From: CAVUWL01 sp963700105
GTDB lineage: Bacteria > Actinomycetota > Thermoleophilia > Solirubrobacterales > 70-9
NCBI GenBank assembly: GCA_963700105.1
Contig: CAVOWL010000004.1
Location: 558,001-622,000 of the forward strand
DNA: 64,000 bases
Direction: 5' to 3'
The position numbers and the translations under genes were made by a program. Positions 61,026 to 64,000 of this stretch are shown piece by piece. The notes under the pieces are model-generated. The model was not told the DNA's origin and made no database searches. It saw only the letters and a list, made by a program, of their open reading frames with translations. Positions within the stretch are counted from its first letter, which is position 1. Each line of letters begins with the position of its first letter.

Positions 61026-63275
61026 CTACGGCGTCGAGCGCTCGAGACCCAAAAGCCCCGAGCTTCGGGCTCGCTCGACGGCCTCGCGCCGCGAGGAGAC
61101 ACCCAACTTTCGGTAGATACTTTGAGCCTGCGTCTTGACGGTATTGGGTGAAACAAACGCCTGCGCGGCAATCTGTGGAAGCGAGAGATGGGTGGGAAGA
61201 AACTGGAGCACCCGCAGCTCTGCCGGGGTCAGCTCCCCTACAGCGGCGGAAGAGACGGCCTCGATCGTGATCGCCGTCTGCTCGATCCACTCGCCGAGGA
61301 CAACCGCATCGGGGGTGAGCTTCAGCACCCGAGCGGCCTCCTCGAGCAGCCCGGTGGCGACGGTCACATCGTCCAGACGCGCCGCGGTACGGGCGAGCGT
61401 CACCATCGTCTCGGCCTCATACCACGGGGCGAAGGCGTCGAGTCGGCCCAGCAGGTCGGTGGCGAGGCGCCGGTCTGCGGCAGCCTCCCTGACCTTGCCG
61501 AGCTGTGAGCGAACCAGGGCTGAGACCGCGAGGCCCAAGGCCATGATCGGATACTCGACTAACCCGGACCTGTCGATCTGGGCCCGAGCCTGGGAGGCCA
61601 GCATCTCCGCCAAGACCCGATCGTCTTCCTCAAGCGCCAGCAGGGAGAGCTGGGCGAGGCAGAGGACCTGCATGCTCGGCGCAGCGACCGACCCTCTCCG
61701 CGCCCCCTCCGCCAACTTCTCCCTGGCCCCTGCGCGCACTCCGCGAAGGTGCATGCCGGCGCCATCGAGCAGGCAGCAAAGCGACAGCCAGGGGCTCTCC
61801 TCGGGCAGGGATTTGGCCGCGGCCGCGGTACGGGCGCTCATCGCCTCAACCCCGTCGCGCGCCAAAACTGCTTCGACCAATGAAAGTCCGGATTGAAGCG
61901 CCTCTCGCTTCTCCGAAGCTTCTTCTGCCCTCACCAGGCTCGCCGACACAGCCGCCCAGTGCTCGGCCTCAGATCCTGCTCCGCGCGTGATGTGGGCGTA
62001 GGCAGCGGTCAGGCTCAAGGCCGAATCTGAGGCGACTACATCTGCCCCAAGACGCTCAAGCCAGCTCAACACCGTCGCGTTTCGACCCCGGGTCATGTAT
62101 TCGGGGACCCCCATCCACAGGAGCTCTCCGGCGCGATCAAACGCCTCCCCCTCGATCGCATGATGGATCGCCCGGTCCCAATCACCTTGCTCGGCCCACC
62201 ACTGCGAGGCGCGCCGGTGCAGCCTCTCCTCCTCCTGCGGCTCAGCACGATGAAGCTCTGAGCGCAGCATCTCGCGAAAGAGGGCGTGGAAGCGAAACCA
62301 CTCATCGCGTCGATCCAAAGCTGTGAGCAACGCATTGGAACGCGAGAGGTCACGTATCGCGGTCGCCGAGCCCCGCCGTTCCAAAACGTAGTCGCACAGC
62401 TCGCCGCTGAAGCGATCAAGCAGCGAGACGCGGCGCAAGAACTCGAGCCGGCGTTTGGAAATCGGCACCAAAAAGACTTCCCTGATGTAGTCGACGACAA
62501 ACCGATCGTCACCCGCGAACTGCCTCACGGCGCGGTCTAGGTCTGTGTCTTCGCCGAGCGCGAGCCCGGCGAGGTAGAGCGCGGCTGGCCAGCCCTCGGT
62601 GCGCTGGACCATCACATCGAGCTGCTTGGGTCTGAGCTTGAGGCCGAGGCTATTGAGGAGCTGATCGGATTCGACCTTGGTCATCGCCAGGTCGGCGCGG
62701 CCCAACTCGGTCAGACCATGATGAGCGCGGAGGCGCCCGATCGGCAAAGCCGGCTCGGTCCGCGTTGCCAGGGCGAGCTGCGAACCCCCCTTTAGGTGGG
62801 TCCCAATCGCGCACACCACAGCGAGTGATTCGGGAGACTCGATCTGCTCGAGGTCATCGAGGACCAGCACCGCGGCGAGCCGGCGCTCCGCCAGGGCGCG
62901 AAACAGGCGCGGCAAAACGATGCCCTCGATACTTGGCTCGGGGGCAAAGAGGGCCTCCGTCACATCGGCGGGGACTGCCTCAACTCGCCCCAGCGCCTCG
63001 ACGATGGAGGCGACCAGCATCGCCGGGTCGTTGTGCTCCTTACCGAGCACGAGCCAGGTGAACGGACGGGAACTCTGCTCGGCCCATTGGTAAAGAAGGA
63101 CCGACTTCCCATAGCCGGATGGGGCATTGAGGAGCACGACCGGAGTTCGGGCCTCCTCCAGCTTGCGGATCAATCGCTGCCGCGCAACGAGCGGCCCACC
63201 GAGGCCAACCGACAGAGGCTCTGCTGGCAGCGCTCCGGAGAGCTCGGAAATGGTGTCAGGGATTGGGGGGTCCAT
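61026..63275 (-). CDS. large LuxR-family (MalT-like, LAL) transcriptional regulator
   Basis: 749 residues. N-terminal STAND ATPase: Walker A APSGYGKS (about 51-58), Walker B VLVLDDLEQ, and a winged-helix region; then TPR-like helices across about 360-660, and a C-terminal LuxR DNA-binding domain (LTPAELRVLQFLPTHLSLPQ, IAAQAFVSPNTVKTQAQSIY, RKLGVSSRREAVERAR). This is the MalT/LAL layout: ligand binding drives ATP-dependent assembly and DNA binding. Targets unknown. Flanked by the DUF1269 and DUF6325 genes on the same strand. Confidence 0.9.
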   Translation of the reverse strand: MDPPIPDTISELSGALPAEPLSVGLGGPLVARQRLIRKLEEARTPVVLLNAPSGYGKSVLLYQWAEQSSRPFTWLVLGKEHNDPAMLVASIVEALGRVEAVPADVTEALFAPEPSIEGIVLPRLFRALAERRLAAVLVLDDLEQIESPESLAVVCAIGTHLKGGSQLALATRTEPALPIGRLRAHHGLTELGRADLAMTKVESDQLLNSLGLKLRPKQLDVMVQRTEGWPAALYLAGLALGEDTDLDRAVRQFAGDDRFVVDYIREVFLVPISKRRLEFLRRVSLLDRFSGELCDYVLERRGSATAIRDLSRSNALLTALDRRDEWFRFHALFREMLRSELHRAEPQEEERLHRRASQWWAEQGDWDRAIHHAIEGEAFDRAGELLWMGVPEYMTRGRNATVLSWLERLGADVVASDSALSLTAAYAHITRGAGSEAEHWAAVSASLVRAEEASEKREALQSGLSLVEAVLARDGVEAMSARTAAAAKSLPEESPWLSLCCLLDGAGMHLRGVRAGAREKLAEGARRGSVAAPSMQVLCLAQLSLLALEEDDRVLAEMLASQARAQIDRSGLVEYPIMALGLAVSALVRSQLGKVREAAADRRLATDLLGRLDAFAPWYEAETMVTLARTAARLDDVTVATGLLEEAARVLKLTPDAVVLGEWIEQTAITIEAVSSAAVGELTPAELRVLQFLPTHLSLPQIAAQAFVSPNTVKTQAQSIYRKLGVSSRREAVERARSSGLLGLERSTP

Positions 63276-63457
63276 TGGTGGGGGGTCCCCCGCGGCCCCA
63301 AGGCGGTCATGCTACCCGCTGCCGACCCGTTTTCTTCAGTAGTAATTACCGACCCCGAGCCGCGCAAGGGGCGGCGGCGTGGGCAGGAGCAATCAAAGCT
63401 TGCACCGCCCACCACCGCCCTCTGGCCGCCAAGAGCCTGGAACGGGACGGGCCGGAG

Positions 63458-63955
63458 TCAGCTTGCTCGAGCCTCAGCGCCGATCGCGACTAGATCCTCG
63501 GGGTGCACCCAGGTATCGACCAGCGCCTCGCCGCCTGCTGATTGAATTGCATCTCGCAGCGGGACCGCCCACCGATGCTCGATCAAGGCGATCGCCACCG
63601 AGCTGCCCGGCGGAATCGCATCGACCAGATACCAGGAGTCCTCCCCGCCCAGCAGTGAGCCCTCCGCAGCGGCCTCAGCGCCAAGCTCAGCGCCAAGCTC
63701 TGCCCCCTCCTCACCGTCGGCGCCGAGACCCAAGAGCGCCCCGGCCAGCGCACCGAACTCGACCGACTCCTCCGCAGAGAGGTCACTTTGCTCGAGCTCG
63801 ACCACCTCGCCCGCCTCATCCTTTGCGACGAAGAGCAGGTCGACCAGGCGAATGATGTCGTGCTCGCGTAGGCGCCGCAGCTCGGCGATGATCTCGCCTT
63901 CAAACTTGCCGTCCTCAAAGCCGACGACGAGCAGCTGTACAGGTCCGAAGTCCAT
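63458..63955 (-). CDS. DUF6325 family protein
   Basis: 165 residues with GAGAGGAAC before ATG. GPVQLLVVGFEDGKFEGEII, RLVDLLFVAKDEAGEVVELE and PGSSVAIALIEHRWAVPLRD match DUF6325; the middle is an Ala/Glu/Gly-rich repeat (GAELGAELGAEAAAEG). Function unknown, related in plan to DUF1269. It sits upstream of the LuxR-type regulator on the same strand, with about 180 bases between. Confidence 0.83.
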   Translation of the reverse strand: MDFGPVQLLVVGFEDGKFEGEIIAELRRLREHDIIRLVDLLFVAKDEAGEVVELEQSDLSAEESVEFGALAGALLGLGADGEEGAELGAELGAEAAAEGSLLGGEDSWYLVDAIPPGSSVAIALIEHRWAVPLRDAIQSAGGEALVDTWVHPEDLVAIGAEARAS

Positions 63956-63965
63956 TTGTTCCTCT

Positions 63966-64000
63966 CTAGTCGTGGCGGATTAGATCCCCTGGGTGAGCCT
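63966..64000 (-). CDS. end of an upstream gene, possibly a DUF6325 paralog
   Basis: Only the last ten codons are in the window: AHPGDLIRHD and a TAG at 63966-63968, ten bases before the DUF6325 start. The ending HPGDLI matches HPEDLV in the C-terminus of the adjacent DUF6325 protein (VHPEDLVAIG), so it may be a tandem paralog. Very little to judge. Confidence 0.35.
   Translation of the reverse strand, partial: AHPGDLIRHD

Overview
High-GC bacterial chromosome, most likely an uncultured or poorly known actinobacterium of the Thermoleophilia/Solirubrobacterales type. Two exported proteins with the N-terminal KLGKNSVGT block (around 49.8-50.4 kb and 54.1-54.9 kb) are the best taxonomic pointer. 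ECF sigma/anti-sigma pairs, TatA/TatC, an LCP protein, DUF2252, DUF389 and DUF6325 proteins, and frequent GTG and possibly CTG/TTG starts agree with it. This placement is inference from protein families; there is no rRNA in the window.

Layout. 0-3.7 kb: edge fragment of a GH18 lipoprotein, two alpha/beta hydrolases (one haloalkane-dehalogenase-like) and a metallophosphoesterase. 3.8-7.6 kb: complete sulfate ABC importer (binding protein, CysT, CysW, CysA), followed by strong stem-loops and a small ORF. 8.0-15.2 kb: phosphate import cluster pstS-C-A-B that continues, by translational overlap, into a small lipoprotein, two zinc-ribbon proteins and a membrane-anchored phosphoesterase. 15.5-30 kb: mixed housekeeping and envelope genes (secreted trypsin-like protease, DUF389, RDD, NUDIX, SRPBCC, carboxyltransferase, RTX-like protein, LCP enzyme, cyclase, YrhK-like, DUF2252, PQQ-propeller lipoprotein). 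30.6-36 kb: a looser stretch with decayed genes: a frameshifted membrane protein and a divergent TetR/DHFR-like pair whose 5' ends are both lost. 36-42.3 kb: large secreted ASH/choice-of-anchor-D protein, then a HAD phosphomutase plus GH65 phosphorylase pair. 42.5-47.6 kb: tatA/tatC, then three paralogous exported ferritin-like proteins next to an ECF sigma factor and its zinc-finger anti-sigma. 47.6-57 kb: low coding density, mostly secreted proteins of unknown function, including the two KLGKNSVG proteins (one collagen-like) followed by near-identical stem-loops, and a divergent pair of paralogous secreted helical proteins. 57.1-64 kb: tRNA-Pro(GGG), tRNA-Gly(TCC), glutamate decarboxylase, a SHOCT membrane protein, DUF1269 protein, a large MalT-like LuxR regulator and a DUF6325 protein.

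How parts work together. The sulfate and phosphate clusters are nutrient importers, each with overlapping genes typical of one transcript. The phosphoesterase at the end of the pst cluster could release phosphate outside the cell for PstS. The HAD/GH65 pair would phosphorolyse an alpha-glucoside and convert beta-glucose-1-phosphate to glucose-6-phosphate. The ferritin-like proteins carry export signals (one Tat-type, beside tat genes) and lie directly upstream of the sigma/anti-sigma pair, suggesting an envelope stress regulon. No insertion sequence, CRISPR array, prophage or rRNA was seen.
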